The notes under the pieces: generated by a model | The model's database searches: none | What the model was told of the DNA's origin: nothing | What the model saw: the letters and a program-made list of their open reading frames with translations, nothing else | Assembly: GCF_020531965.1 (NCBI RefSeq) | Contig: NZ_JAJAWH010000010.1 | Coordinates: 1 to 64,000, forward strand | Origin: Pseudorhizobium xiangyangii | GTDB lineage: Bacteria > Pseudomonadota > Alphaproteobacteria > Rhizobiales > Rhizobiaceae | Reading direction: 5' to 3' | Length of the DNA: 64,000 bases | Made by a program: the position numbers and the translations under genes | Part shown: in pieces, positions 50,879 to 60,223 of the stretch | Layout of the letters: each line of letters starts with the position of its first letter | How positions within the stretch are numbered: position 1 is the stretch's first letter

Positions 50879-53781
50879 ACGTCCGCTTCCCTGCTATGGC
50901 AACACTCCGGCCCTTACTCATCCTGCTGGTGGCTTTGGCCGCCGCGCTCGTGGCGCAGATGCCGACGGCAATGGCCGCCGAGCCGGTGAAGATCTCGCGC
51001 GATGACAACGCTCTCGACCTCACCGAGATGACGGACATCTACACCAACCAGGGCGAAGCCTTTCAGGTTTCGACCGCCGCTGGCGCCGACGGGATACGAC
51101 GGCGCATCGAGGTTCAGTCGAGCTCGCCGACACACCAGGGGGACTGGGCGGTCTTTTCCCTGGCCAATGTTTCCGAAGAGCAGCTCGAACGCGTCATCGT
51201 CGCACCACATTTCCGGATGGTCGGATCGAAGATGTTCTGGCCGGACCTCGGCTCCCAGCGCATCATCGCCATCACGCCGAGCGAAGGCTTCGCGCTGGAC
51301 CGCGAGCAGAGCCCGGATGCCGACGTCTTCCGCATCACGCTCAATCCCGGCTCGGTCATCACCTTTGTGGCGGAACTGGCGACACCGTCGCTGCCGCAGC
51401 TCTATCTCTGGGAACCGGCGGCCTACAAGGATACCGTCAACGCCTTCACCCTTTACCGTGGCATCGTGCTCGGCATTGCAGGCCTGCTCGCGGTTTTCCT
51501 CACCATTCTCTTCGTGGTGAAGGGAACATCGATGCTGCCGGCGGCGGCCGCACTCGCCTGGGCGGTGCTCGCCTATATCTGCGTCGATTTCGGCTTCCTC
51601 GACAAGCTGATCAGCATCACGGCCAGCGACCAGCGGGTCTGGCGAGCCTGTGCGGAAGTGGCGCTGGCCTCAAGCCTGGTGATATTCCTCTTCACCTATC
51701 TCAACCTCAATCGATGGCACGTCCATCTCGGCTATGCGACCTTCGCGTGGATCTTCTGCCTCACCCTCCTGTTCGGCGTGGCGATCTACGATCCGTCCAT
51801 CGCCTCGGGCATTGCGCGGCTTTCCTTCGCGCTGACCGCGACCGCCGGCATATTGCTGATCATCTATCTCGGGCTGAACCGCTACGACCGGGCCATCCTG
51901 CTCGTGCCGACCTGGGCGCTGATCCTCGTCTGGCTGTTCGGCGGATGGCTGACCGTGACGGGACAGCTGGACAACGACATCATCCAGCCTGCTCTCGGCG
52001 GCGGTCTCGTTCTGATCGTGCTGCTGATCGGCTTCACCGTCATGCAGCACGCATTCGCGGGCGGCGCGTACCAGCAGGGCCTATTCTCCGATCTCGAACG
52101 GCAGTCGCTGGCGCTGACCGGCTCCGGCGACATCGTCTGGGACTGGGATGTGGCCCGCGACAAGGTCGTCACGACGCCCGACATCTCGGCAAAGCTCGGC
52201 CTTGCCGGCGGCACCATGCACGGGCCGGTCCGCAACTGGCTGCCGCGTCTGCACCCGGACGACCGCGACCGCTTCAAGGCGACGCTGGACGTTCTTCTCG
52301 AGCACCGGCGCGGCCGGTTGAGCCACGAGTTCCGAATCCGCGCCGAAGACGGCCATTTCCACTGGCTGCAGATCCGGGCCCGGCCGGTCCTTGGCTCGAA
52401 CGGCGAGATCATTCGCTGTGTCGGCACGATCGTCGACATCACCGAGCAGAAGAACTCCGTCGAGCGGCTGCTGCAGGATGCGATGCACGACAACCTGACG
52501 GGCCTTCCGAACCGGCAGGTCTTCCTCGACCGCCTGCAGGCCGTGCTGACGCTGGCCGTCAGCAGCGACAATGTCCGTCCCACGGTTCTGGCGATCGATA
52601 TCGACCGCTACAAGCAGGTCAACGACGCGCTGGGCATTGCGGCTGGAGACAACATCCTGATCGCGCTGACGCGTCGGCTTCGCCGCCTCCTGCGGCCGCA
52701 AGACACCCTAGCGCGGCTTTCCGGCGACCAGTTCGGACTGATCCTCGTCTCGGAACAGGACCCGGCCAAGGTGGCGGATTTTGCCGACGCCGTGTCGAAG
52801 GCAGTCATGGTCCCCATCAATTTCGCCAACCGCGAAATCATCCTGACGGCGTCGATCGGACTTGCGTCCTGGGTCGATCAGCAGGAAAGCTCAACCGAGC
52901 TTCTCAGCAACGCCGAACTGGCGATGTACCGCGCCAAGCGTGGCGGCGGGAACAGGGTCGAGCCTTTCCGGCCGATTTTCCGCACCTCGGGTACCGACAG
53001 GCTGCAGATCGAGACGGACTTGCGCCGCGCCATCGAGCGGAAGGAATTGTCGCTTGCCTACCAGCCGATCATCCGGCTGACTGACGGCGAGATCGCTGGT
53101 TTCGAGGCACTGATGCGCTGGGAACATCCCCGTCGTGGAAGCGTACCTCCGTCGGAATTCATTCCGATCGCGGAGACATCCGGCCTGATCAGCGAGCTTG
53201 GGATGTTTGCGCTTGAGCGTGCCGCCGCGGACCTGATCAACTGGCAGAAGCAGACAGGCAGACTTCCAATCTTCGTGTCGGTCAACCTGTCGAGCGCGCA
53301 GGTGCTCAACAACAACCTCTACAACGAGGTGCGCGCACTTCTGGCCAAGAGCGAATGCGACCCACAGCAGCTCAAGCTCGAACTGACCGAGTCGATCATG
53401 ATGGAAAACCCGGAGCAGGCACGCCTCGTGCTGACGAAGCTGAAGGAGGTGGGTATCGGCCTTGCCCTCGACGACTTCGGGACCGGCTATTCGTCGCTCG
53501 CTTATCTGACGCAGTTCCCGTTCGACACGATCAAGCTCGACAAGGCGCTTGTCCGTGACGTGCGCGAGAAGCGCGCGGTCCTCCTGCGTTCCGTGATCGC
53601 GATGGCGCGCGCGCTGGAAATGGCGGTCGTGGCCGAAGGGATAGAAACGGACGAGGATGCCACGGAACTCGGAAAGATGGGCTGCCAGTTCGGCCAGAGC
53701 TTCCTGTTTGGCCCGCCCACCACCGGTGACGCCACCTTGCGACTGCTGAAGGAACGTTTCCCGCTGACCAAGCGAGCCTGA
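50875..53781 (+). CDS. Membrane sensor GGDEF-EAL protein (likely phosphodiesterase)
   Basis: This 968-residue protein has a signal peptide, a periplasmic sensor region (about residues 36-190), seven predicted membrane segments (about 192-395), a PAS domain (about 410-525), a degenerate GGDEF domain reading SGDQF at 616-620, and a complete EAL domain (about 715-955). The EAL motif is FEALMR (743-748), with ELTES, DDFGTG (866-871), KLDK and EGIETD all present. The SGDQF change and missing I-site suggest no cyclase activity, so it should mainly hydrolyse cyclic di-GMP. It is translationally coupled to the upstream GNAT gene. Confidence 0.92.
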   Translation: MNVRFPAMATLRPLLILLVALAAALVAQMPTAMAAEPVKISRDDNALDLTEMTDIYTNQGEAFQVSTAAGADGIRRRIEVQSSSPTHQGDWAVFSLANVSEEQLERVIVAPHFRMVGSKMFWPDLGSQRIIAITPSEGFALDREQSPDADVFRITLNPGSVITFVAELATPSLPQLYLWEPAAYKDTVNAFTLYRGIVLGIAGLLAVFLTILFVVKGTSMLPAAAALAWAVLAYICVDFGFLDKLISITASDQRVWRACAEVALASSLVIFLFTYLNLNRWHVHLGYATFAWIFCLTLLFGVAIYDPSIASGIARLSFALTATAGILLIIYLGLNRYDRAILLVPTWALILVWLFGGWLTVTGQLDNDIIQPALGGGLVLIVLLIGFTVMQHAFAGGAYQQGLFSDLERQSLALTGSGDIVWDWDVARDKVVTTPDISAKLGLAGGTMHGPVRNWLPRLHPDDRDRFKATLDVLLEHRRGRLSHEFRIRAEDGHFHWLQIRARPVLGSNGEIIRCVGTIVDITEQKNSVERLLQDAMHDNLTGLPNRQVFLDRLQAVLTLAVSSDNVRPTVLAIDIDRYKQVNDALGIAAGDNILIALTRRLRRLLRPQDTLARLSGDQFGLILVSEQDPAKVADFADAVSKAVMVPINFANREIILTASIGLASWVDQQESSTELLSNAELAMYRAKRGGGNRVEPFRPIFRTSGTDRLQIETDLRRAIERKELSLAYQPIIRLTDGEIAGFEALMRWEHPRRGSVPPSEFIPIAETSGLISELGMFALERAAADLINWQKQTGRLPIFVSVNLSSAQVLNNNLYNEVRALLAKSECDPQQLKLELTESIMMENPEQARLVLTKLKEVGIGLALDDFGTGYSSLAYLTQFPFDTIKLDKALVRDVREKRAVLLRSVIAMARALEMAVVAEGIETDEDATELGKMGCQFGQSFLFGPPTTGDATLRLLKERFPLTKRA

Positions 53782-53813
53782 CGCCCACTATCCCCCTGGG
53801 CTATCTAACAAAG

Positions 53814-53843
53814 AAAACCCGCGTCGTTACCGACGCGGGTTTT
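53814..53843. terminator. Bidirectional terminator
   Basis: AAAACCCGCGTCG-TTAC-CGACGCGGGTTTT is a 13-base stem with A and T tracts, placed between the EAL gene and the convergent csbD-like gene. Confidence 0.93.
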
Positions 53844-53866
53844 GTCTATCAGGGTGCTCGCTTCGA

Positions 53867-54058
53867 TCAGGCGCGATCGACGACCTTCTTGACCGCTTCC
53901 TTGGCCTCGCCCTTGGCCTGCTGGGCATGACCCTTGGCTTCCTGGCCGGCACCGCGCGCTTCCATTTCGTGATTGTCCACCGCGTCGCCGACTGCCTGCC
54001 GTGCCTTGCCAGCCAGTTCGTTGGCCTTACCTACCACCTTGTCGCTGGTGCTACCCAT
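53867..54058 (-). CDS. CsbD-family stress protein
   Basis: This 63-residue highly charged protein has the CsbD core: [20 protein letters not shown], then [20 protein letters not shown]. CsbD-like proteins are induced by general stress; their function is unknown. ATG at 54058 follows AGGAGAG; five upstream codons are possible but less well placed. It ends at the shared terminator. Confidence 0.9.
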   Translation of the reverse strand: MGSTSDKVVGKANELAGKARQAVGDAVDNHEMEARGAGQEAKGHAQQAKGEAKEAVKKVVDRA

Positions 54059-54146
54059 TTCGCTCTCCTTCATGCAGGTCCTTCATTGGACCGGTCTTTA
54101 GAAGAACGCCGGTGAACGCCGATCGTTCCGCAGCAATGAGCGTGCG

Positions 54147-54749
54147 TCAGGCATGACCTGCGTCGGTGGAGAGGGCTTCCGGCGTAATCCCCATCAAGGC
54201 AAGGGCACGCTCGTACTTGTTGTCGAGTGTCCGGTCGAAGATGATTTCGTCGCTGGCCGGGCAGTTCAGCCAGCCGTTGTTGGCAAGTTCCAGCTCAAGC
54301 TGCCCTGGACCCCAGCCCGCATAGCCGAGCAGCATCGTGGCCTGCTTCGGCCCCTTGCCCTCGCTGATGGCACGGACGATATCCAGGGTCGCGGTCAGCG
54401 ACACGTCATCGTTTACCGGAATGCTGGATTCGCTGACATAATCGTCGGTGTGAAGGACGAAACCCCTCCCCGTTTCGACCGGTCCGCCCACCAGCACGGG
54501 CAGCTGGCGAACCGCCTCCGGCAGAAATGGAATGCGCTCCTTCTCCAGCATGTTGAGGTGCATCAAAAGGTCGATGAACGAGATCGGCTGCGCCCTGTTG
54601 ATCATGAAACCCATCGCACCGGCAGGCGAGTGCGCGCAGATGTAGATGACGGACCTTACAAAGTTGCCGTCCTGCAGTCCCGGCATGGCAATCAGAAACT
54701 GACCGTCGAGGAAGCCTCGCTCGTGGGTATCCTGGAGAGACACGACCAT
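54147..54749 (-). CDS. YqgE/AlgH family protein
   Basis: This 200-residue protein is of the YqgE/AlgH family (DUF179): [44 protein letters not shown] and [16 protein letters not shown]. Members are often annotated as transcriptional regulators (AlgH), but the biochemical role is unclear. ATG at 54749 has a strong AAGGAGG; an upstream GTG lies within that site and is unlikely. It diverges from the DsbD-alpha gene. Confidence 0.9.
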   Translation of the reverse strand: MVVSLQDTHERGFLDGQFLIAMPGLQDGNFVRSVIYICAHSPAGAMGFMINRAQPISFIDLLMHLNMLEKERIPFLPEAVRQLPVLVGGPVETGRGFVLHTDDYVSESSIPVNDDVSLTATLDIVRAISEGKGPKQATMLLGYAGWGPGQLELELANNGWLNCPASDEIIFDRTLDNKYERALALMGITPEALSTDAGHA

Positions 54750-54907
54750 ACACACCTCCTTTGCGGCCCTTATCCGCCTTTCGGCAGAAACGAGATTGCT
54801 CCTTCAGAGAAGATGGGGCACTGCCTGACTGCAATCAACCAAAAATGATCAGGACGGATGACCCGGAACTGGCTTGGACAGGTCAGTTCCGGTAAAGCAT
54901 TGCCTCC

Positions 54908-55762
54908 ATGATACCTATTCCAGCCAGACACGTTTTCGCGAGCCGTCCCGCACGGGCCATCCTTATCGTTCTTGCAGCGACAACCGTTGCGCTTTCCGCC
55001 GCCCAGGCAGAGATGACGCCGTGGGCGACGAACGAAGGCGGACGCATGCGCCTGCTGGCTTTGCCGCCGGCCAGCGACGGAACCGTGCGTGGAGCGCTGC
55101 AGATCGAGCCCAATCCCGGCTGGATGACCTACTGGAAGGAACCCGGAGACGCCGGCATCCCTCCGCAGTTGACCCTTCAGCAAGAGGGTGGCGTCACGCT
55201 GAAGCAGCTCGCCTACCCCGTTCCCAAGCGGATCGACAATGGCGATCTGAGGGATATCGGCTACGACCACGCCGTAACGCTTCCCTTCGAACTGAAGGTC
55301 GAGGATGTAACGAAGCCCGTGAAGCTGGGCGTTTCGGCGTTCGTGGGTCTCTGCCGCAATATCTGCATCCCCTTCCAGGCGGATTTCGCCCTCAATCTTG
55401 CGGAAGACGGCGCGACGCCTGTGGAAGAGGCCATGCTGCTGGCCGCGGCCGAAACCAAGCTGCCGGAGAAGCCGTCCGAGGACTTTGCGCTCACCGACCA
55501 TTCGCTTGTCGGCAGCGATGTTCTTTGGCTCAAGTTTCGGCTGCCTGAGGCGGCAAAAGCCACCCCGCCACAGGTGTTCGTAACCGGCCCGGAAGGCCAT
55601 GCGTTCTTCGACAGCAGGAACGAACAGCGCGAGGGCGACCAGTACGCGCTGGAAATCCCCATCGAGAAGCTGCCGAAGGGTTATGACATCAGCGGTAAAC
55701 GCTGGGGCATCCTGGTGGTTGCCGGCAACCGTTCCATGGAAACCTCGCTTGCCTTCGACTAG
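54908..55762 (+). CDS. Periplasmic DsbD-alpha-domain protein
   Basis: This 284-residue exported protein has a signal peptide (about residues 14-35) and a DsbD N-terminal-like (alpha) domain. GALQIEPNPGWMTYWKEPGD and LPFELKVEDVTKP lead to a CRNIC motif in GLCRNICIPFQ, a pair of cysteines that could exchange disulfides. There is no transmembrane or thioredoxin domain, unlike full-length DsbD or ScsB; it would need a separate membrane reductase. The next gene is a peroxiredoxin. Confidence 0.82.
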   Translation: MIPIPARHVFASRPARAILIVLAATTVALSAAQAEMTPWATNEGGRMRLLALPPASDGTVRGALQIEPNPGWMTYWKEPGDAGIPPQLTLQQEGGVTLKQLAYPVPKRIDNGDLRDIGYDHAVTLPFELKVEDVTKPVKLGVSAFVGLCRNICIPFQADFALNLAEDGATPVEEAMLLAAAETKLPEKPSEDFALTDHSLVGSDVLWLKFRLPEAAKATPPQVFVTGPEGHAFFDSRNEQREGDQYALEIPIEKLPKGYDISGKRWGILVVAGNRSMETSLAFD

Positions 55763-55818
55763 GCGCGATTTATAGTGCCTGTACTGGCGCAAGGCGCCTA
55801 GCTTACCAGGAGATGCAT

Positions 55819-56304
55819 ATGACGATCGCGATCGGCGAAACGCTGCCCAACGCAACCTTCAAGGAAAAGACGGCCGACGGCCCGGTGGAAATCACCACCG
55901 ACGAGCTTTTCAAGGGAAAGCGCGTGGTCCTCTTCGCCGTCCCCGGCGCATTCACGCCCACCTGCACGCTCAACCATCTGCCGTGTTACCTTGAGAACCG
56001 CGACGCGATCCTGTCACGCGGGATCGACGATATCGCGGTCATCGCCGTCAATGACTGGCATGTCATGGGCGCGTGGGCGCAGGCCTCCGGCGGCATGGGC
56101 AAGATTCACTTCCTCTCCGACTGGGACGGCTCCTTTACCAAGGCGCTCGGCCTCGATGTCGATTTGTCCGCCGCCGGCCTCGGCGTCCGTTCAAAGCGTT
56201 ATTCGATGCTGGTCGAGAATGGCGCGGTGAAGTCGCTGAATGTCGAGGAAAGCCCCGGCCAGGCCACCGTCTCCAGCGCGGCTGCGATGATCGAGCAGCT
56301 CTGA
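55819..56304 (+). CDS. Prx5-type peroxiredoxin
   Basis: This 161-residue peroxiredoxin reduces hydrogen peroxide and organic hydroperoxides. The peroxidatic cysteine is Cys49 in GAFTPTCTLNHLP; Cys56 may be resolving or bystander. SDWDGSFTKALGL and VRSKRYSMLVENG belong to the Prx5 group. ATG at 55819 has GGAG six bases upstream. It follows the DsbD-alpha gene by 56 bases, so a shared redox role is plausible, and it is followed by a strong terminator. Confidence 0.92.
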   Translation: MTIAIGETLPNATFKEKTADGPVEITTDELFKGKRVVLFAVPGAFTPTCTLNHLPCYLENRDAILSRGIDDIAVIAVNDWHVMGAWAQASGGMGKIHFLSDWDGSFTKALGLDVDLSAAGLGVRSKRYSMLVENGAVKSLNVEESPGQATVSSAAAMIEQL

Positions 56305-56331
56305 GACGGGAACAGTACCCATCCGCATAGC

Positions 56332-56357
56332 AAAACGGAGCCCCAGGGCTCCGTTTT
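56332..56357. terminator. Bidirectional terminator
   Basis: AAAACGGAGCCC and GGGCTCCGTTTT pair with a very short loop, between the peroxiredoxin and the convergent Dabb gene. Confidence 0.9.
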
Positions 56358-56360
56358 CAT

Positions 56361-56669
56361 TTACACGTCCATGTCGAAGACCATCAGTCCGCCAAGACCC
56401 CCGTCGGTCGCGGCGACAATCCGGTCCCCCAGGGCGACATGGTCCGGATGCACGAGATAGGCATCCCGCGCCTCTGCATTCTCGAAGCTGACGATGAACC
56501 CGTCGCGGAAGCCGCCGTTCAGGCTTTCGGGGGAAACGTTAGGGCCGGATTTAACGTCGAGTATGCCCGGCGTGACATCCTTCAGGGCGACAAGCGAATC
56601 GTAGATCGCCTGCTTTTCAGCCGCCTGGGTCGCAGTCTTGAACCTCAGAAACACACAGTGAAGGATCAT
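56361..56669 (-). CDS. Dabb family A/B barrel protein
   Basis: This 102-residue protein is a stress-responsive alpha-beta barrel (Dabb) protein: MILHCVFLRFKTATQAAEKQ and GGFRDGFIVSFENAEARDAY, then YLVHPDHVAL. The start is at 56669, 91 bases after rnhA on the same strand. It could be the last gene of the rnhA operon or independent. Function is unknown. Confidence 0.85.
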   Translation of the reverse strand: MILHCVFLRFKTATQAAEKQAIYDSLVALKDVTPGILDVKSGPNVSPESLNGGFRDGFIVSFENAEARDAYLVHPDHVALGDRIVAATDGGLGGLMVFDMDV

Positions 56670-56760
56670 GTCGTTCGTCTCCCGCCTGATTTATTTTTGC
56701 CGGCGAGAATAGCTTTCGCCGGCTGTTTCACAAGGGCGGGCACGCCCAAGCCAAATCTTG

Positions 56761-57201
56761 TCATCGCGTCTTGAACGGCGCCATGCCGAGGCGGGCAAGC
56801 TCGTCGGCCCGCTCGTTCTCCGGATGCCCCGCGTGGCCCTTGATCCAGTGCAGCGTCACCTTGTGGCGGTTGCGCGCCTCTTCCAGCTGCTGCCACAGTT
56901 CGGCGTTCTTGACCGGCTTCTTGTCGGCCGTCTTCCAGCCGTTTTTCTTCCAGCCGAAGATCCACTTGGATATGCCGTCCTTGACGTAGGCGCTGTCGGT
57001 ATAAAGATCGACCTCGCACGGCGTCTTGAGCGCATTCAGCGCCTGGATCGCCGCCATCAACTCCATGCGATTGTTGGTCGTGTCAGGCTCGCCGCCGTAC
57101 AATTCCTTCTCGGTTTCGCCATAGCGAAGGATCGCGCCCCAGCCGCCCGGGCCGGGATTGCCGGAGCATGCACCGTCGGTGAAGATGTCGATATGCTTCA
57201 T
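56761..57201 (-). CDS. rnhA: Ribonuclease HI
   Basis: This 146-residue enzyme removes RNA from RNA-DNA hybrids. Catalytic residues correspond to Asp9, Glu47, Asp69 and Asp133, with His123 also present; the sequence contains [33 protein letters not shown] and [16 protein letters not shown]. Its start overlaps the thrB stop by four bases. Confidence 0.96.
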   Translation of the reverse strand: MKHIDIFTDGACSGNPGPGGWGAILRYGETEKELYGGEPDTTNNRMELMAAIQALNALKTPCEVDLYTDSAYVKDGISKWIFGWKKNGWKTADKKPVKNAELWQQLEEARNRHKVTLHWIKGHAGHPENERADELARLGMAPFKTR

Positions 57202-58175
57202 GAGGCAACTTCCAGCGCGAGGCCGTATTCGACGCTGGAGGCGACCGCCCGGTGGAAGCGGAGCTTCCTGAGGTATTCGAGCGGATCCTTCTTCACCACC
57301 AGCGCGCCCGCGGGGGTGGTCAGCCAGTCATAAAGGCGCGTCAGGAAAAAGCGCAGGGCCGAACCGCGGCAGAGGACAGGGAGAGCCTCCCTTTCCAGTG
57401 CCGAAAGCGGACGGACAGCGTCGTATCCCTCCAAAAGCGCCCTGCCCTTGGTGATGTTGTAGGAGCCGTCCTTCTCGAAGCACCAGGCATTGAGGCAGAT
57501 GGCGACGTCATAGGCGAGCATGTCGTTGCAGGCGAAGTAGAAGTCGATCAGGCCGGAGAGACCGTCGCCAAGGAAGAAGACGTTGTCCTGGAAGAGGTCG
57601 GCATGAATGACGCCGGCCGGGAGGTCCGCTGGCCAGTGATTTTCCAGGAAGGAAAGTTCGGCGGTGATCTCGTCCTGCAGCCCGGTTTCTACCTCGTCGG
57701 CGCGACCGGCGGATTTCTGCCACAGCGTCTTCCAGCCTTCCAGCGACAACGCATTCGGGCGCTTCAGCTCGAAGCCCTCGCCCGCCAGGTGCAATTCGGC
57801 GAGCGCCTTGCCCACCTCGCGGCAATGCCTGGCTTCGGGCTTTCTGAGCCACATTCCCTCCAGGAAGGAGATCAGTGCGGCCGGCCGGCCGGAGAGTTCA
57901 CCCAGCAAGTTGCCGTCGTGGCGCGGCAGGGGCAGCGGGCATGACAGGCCGCGCGCCGCGAGGTGATGCATGAGCCCGAGGAAGAACGGCAGGTCCGACT
58001 TCTCGACACGCTTTTCGTAGAGCGTCAGGATCAGCGGATCGCGCGTCGTATGCAGCAGGAAGTTAGAGTTCTCCACGCCCTCGGCTATGCCCTTGTAGGA
58101 GGTGAGCTCTCCGACATCATATTGGGTGAGGAAGGCTTTGAGGTCGTCTTCGGTAATGTCGGTATAAACGGCCAA
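57198..58175 (-). CDS. thrB: Homoserine kinase (APH-fold type)
   Basis: This 325-residue kinase has the aminoglycoside-phosphotransferase fold rather than the GHMP fold of E. coli ThrB. Motifs are [12 protein letters not shown] at the N-lobe and [13 protein letters not shown] followed by [11 protein letters not shown], which hold the catalytic and metal residues. It phosphorylates homoserine for ThrC. It is translationally coupled to rnhA and follows ispH by 102 bases. Confidence 0.93.
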   Translation of the reverse strand: MAVYTDITEDDLKAFLTQYDVGELTSYKGIAEGVENSNFLLHTTRDPLILTLYEKRVEKSDLPFFLGLMHHLAARGLSCPLPLPRHDGNLLGELSGRPAALISFLEGMWLRKPEARHCREVGKALAELHLAGEGFELKRPNALSLEGWKTLWQKSAGRADEVETGLQDEITAELSFLENHWPADLPAGVIHADLFQDNVFFLGDGLSGLIDFYFACNDMLAYDVAICLNAWCFEKDGSYNITKGRALLEGYDAVRPLSALEREALPVLCRGSALRFFLTRLYDWLTTPAGALVVKKDPLEYLRKLRFHRAVASSVEYGLALEVAS

Positions 58176-58277
58176 CTCGGTCTCTCGTGCTCAATCTGGT
58201 CAGTGGTGTGGTGTTGTAGGGCGTGCGTAAGCAGCCCGCAGAATCGGCCGTACCCTACTCTGTCGGGGACAGGAAAG

Positions 58278-59294
58278 TCACCCGTTGACGAAGGCCATGT
58301 CTTCCCTTGTCAGCGGTACGCCGCGCAATTCGCGATTGACGAGGAAGTTCTCGGTCTCTTCGGCCGTGATCGCCAGCTCCACGGTGGCGTCATAGCGCGA
58401 ACGGAAGGCCTCGATGATCTCCTCGACGATGACCTCCGGAGCGGATGCACCGGCCGAAATGCCGAGGGTGGAGATCGCACCGATTTCGGCCCAATCGAGC
58501 TCCGAGGCGCGCTGGACGAGCAGCGAACGTGTCGCCCCTGCCCGCAACGCCACTTCGACGAGGCGCTTGGAATTGGACGAGTTGGGCGCACCCACGACGA
58601 TGAAGAGATCGCAGCCGGGCGCTGCCTCCTTGACCGCATCCTGCCGGTTGGTGGTGGCATAGCAGATGCTGTCGGCCGCAGGCGCCGTCAGGTTTGGAAA
58701 GCGCTCCTGCAACTTGGCGATAACGCCAGCGGTATCGTCGACCGACAAAGTCGTCTGCGTGACGAAGCCGAGATTATCTGCGTCGGCGGGCTCGTAGACC
58801 GCGGCGTCCTCCACCGTCTCGACCAGAGACACCGTGCCTTCCGGCAGTTGCCCCATCGTCCCGATCACTTCCGGATGCCCGGCGTGTCCGATGAGGATGA
58901 CGTGACGGCCGAGACGCTGATGGCGCATCGCCTGCTTGTGGACCTTGGAGACCAGCGGGCAGGTCGCGTCGAGGTAGAATAGGTTGCGTGCCTGCGCATC
59001 GGCAGGCACGGATTTCGGCACGCCGTGCGCGGAGAAGACGACCGGCTGGTCGCGGTGCTCCGGCGGGATCTCGTCCAGTTCCTCGACGAAGACGGCGCCC
59101 TTGGCTTCCAGGCCTTCGACCACGTAGCGGTTGTGAACGATCTCGTGGCGGACATAGACGGGTGCGCCATAGGCCTTCAGCGCCAGGACGACGATCTGGA
59201 TGGCCCGATCGACACCCGCGCAAAACCCGCGAGGTCCGCACAGCCTGATCGTGAGAGGCGGCTTTGCAACTGGCTGATCGACGTTGATGTTCAT
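58278..59294 (-). CDS. ispH: 4-hydroxy-3-methylbut-2-enyl diphosphate reductase
   Basis: This 338-residue [4Fe-4S] enzyme makes IPP and DMAPP in the last step of the MEP isoprenoid pathway. It has the three conserved cysteines: [13 protein letters not shown] (Cys25), [11 protein letters not shown] and the [10 protein letters not shown] cysteine. [13 protein letters not shown] is the substrate motif. It follows the SURF1 gene, a typical rhizobial order. A TTGGCG/TATATG promoter-like pair lies 35-65 bases upstream of its start. Confidence 0.96.
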   Translation of the reverse strand: MNINVDQPVAKPPLTIRLCGPRGFCAGVDRAIQIVVLALKAYGAPVYVRHEIVHNRYVVEGLEAKGAVFVEELDEIPPEHRDQPVVFSAHGVPKSVPADAQARNLFYLDATCPLVSKVHKQAMRHQRLGRHVILIGHAGHPEVIGTMGQLPEGTVSLVETVEDAAVYEPADADNLGFVTQTTLSVDDTAGVIAKLQERFPNLTAPAADSICYATTNRQDAVKEAAPGCDLFIVVGAPNSSNSKRLVEVALRAGATRSLLVQRASELDWAEIGAISTLGISAGASAPEVIVEEIIEAFRSRYDATVELAITAEETENFLVNRELRGVPLTREDMAFVNG

Positions 59295-59329
59295 TCCGTT
59301 CCGCAGCTTGGAGATTGGCAGATGCCGTT

Positions 59330-59359
59330 CATATAGGCGAGCGCATCTGCGACCGCCAA
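59330..59359 (-). promoter_or_regulatory. Candidate promoter of ispH
   Basis: Read on the minus strand, TTGGCG (59354-59359) and TATATG (59330-59335) are 18 bases apart, near the rhizobial consensus. Inverted arms GCAGATGC and GCATCTGC (59318-59350) surround the -10. This would let ispH be expressed apart from the cox genes. Confidence 0.4.
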
Positions 59360-59369
59360 GGAAAAGTTT

Positions 59370-60152
59370 TCAAACGCGCGCGCCCGGATACTTCCGGCGC
59401 CATAGAACCGCACCCACGACGACGACCAGCGCGCCGGCGAGGCCATACCATGTGACCGCGTATTGCAGGTGGTTGTTGGTCAGGGCGAACTGGGTGACGC
59501 CACCTTGCGGCCAGCCGCCCGGATTGGCCTGCGAGGCATCCGCATCCATGAAGAAAGGCAGCACGCCGTCTGCGCCGAGACCGGTGCTGGACGCCATGGC
59601 CGACAAATCCTTCCAGTAGAAGATGTTCTTGGCCGTGTCGTTATCGGGCACGATGGAGGACGGCTTCTCAAGCAGCTCGCCGCGCGCGTAGCCGGTGAGC
59701 GTGACGGCGCCTAAGATTTGACCCTGTTCGCGTGTGGCCGGATCCTTCATGTCATACGGCACGAAACCGCGATTGACGAACAGAACCCGTCCGTCTGCCA
59801 AGGTCAGTGGCGTGTAGACATAGAAGCCCGTCTTGCCCTCGTGGGTAGCGAAGAAGTGACGTTCGCGGGCATGATCGAAGGTGCCAGTCGCGGTCATCGT
59901 GCGGTACTCGACGTCTTCGCCGCGCCCGGTCATCGCCTCGATTTCTGTTAGCGAGGCCGGAGTTGCCGACCTTCGCTCCGCCATGTCGGACAGCAGCTGT
60001 TCCTTCCACTGAAGGCGCTCGGCTTGCCAGGTGCCGAGTGAAAGCAGCACCGCCAGTGCGACCAGCACGAGAACCGTGGTCACTACCAACTTGACCCGTC
60101 CGCTTTTGTGGATGGTCTCGCTATCGTTCGGCATGGGGGTCACGTCTCTCAT
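59370..60152 (-). CDS. SURF1 family cytochrome oxidase assembly protein
   Basis: This 260-residue inner-membrane protein has two transmembrane helices flanking a periplasmic domain: VKLVVTTVLVLVALAVLLSL near the start and WYGLAGALVVVVGAVL at the end. LGTWQAERLQWKEQ and VFVNRGFVPYD are SURF1 motifs. It assists assembly of heme a sites in CtaD. ATG at 60152 follows AAGGA. It lies 71 bases after ctaE, with a hairpin between. Confidence 0.9.
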   Translation of the reverse strand: MRDVTPMPNDSETIHKSGRVKLVVTTVLVLVALAVLLSLGTWQAERLQWKEQLLSDMAERRSATPASLTEIEAMTGRGEDVEYRTMTATGTFDHARERHFFATHEGKTGFYVYTPLTLADGRVLFVNRGFVPYDMKDPATREQGQILGAVTLTGYARGELLEKPSSIVPDNDTAKNIFYWKDLSAMASSTGLGADGVLPFFMDADASQANPGGWPQGGVTQFALTNNHLQYAVTWYGLAGALVVVVGAVLWRRKYPGARV

Positions 60153-60171
60153 GGTGCTTCCTTGAACGCGG

Positions 60172-60191
60172 AAGGGCGGCTCGCGCCGCCC
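60172..60191 (-). other. Intercistronic hairpin, ctaE/SURF1
   Basis: AGGGCGGC-TCGC-GCCGCCCT is a perfect eight-base stem. It resembles a processing or stability element rather than a terminator, having no T-tract. Confidence 0.6.
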
Positions 60192-60223
60192 TCCCCTTAA
60201 CATGGTAACTCTGCCTGCTGGCC

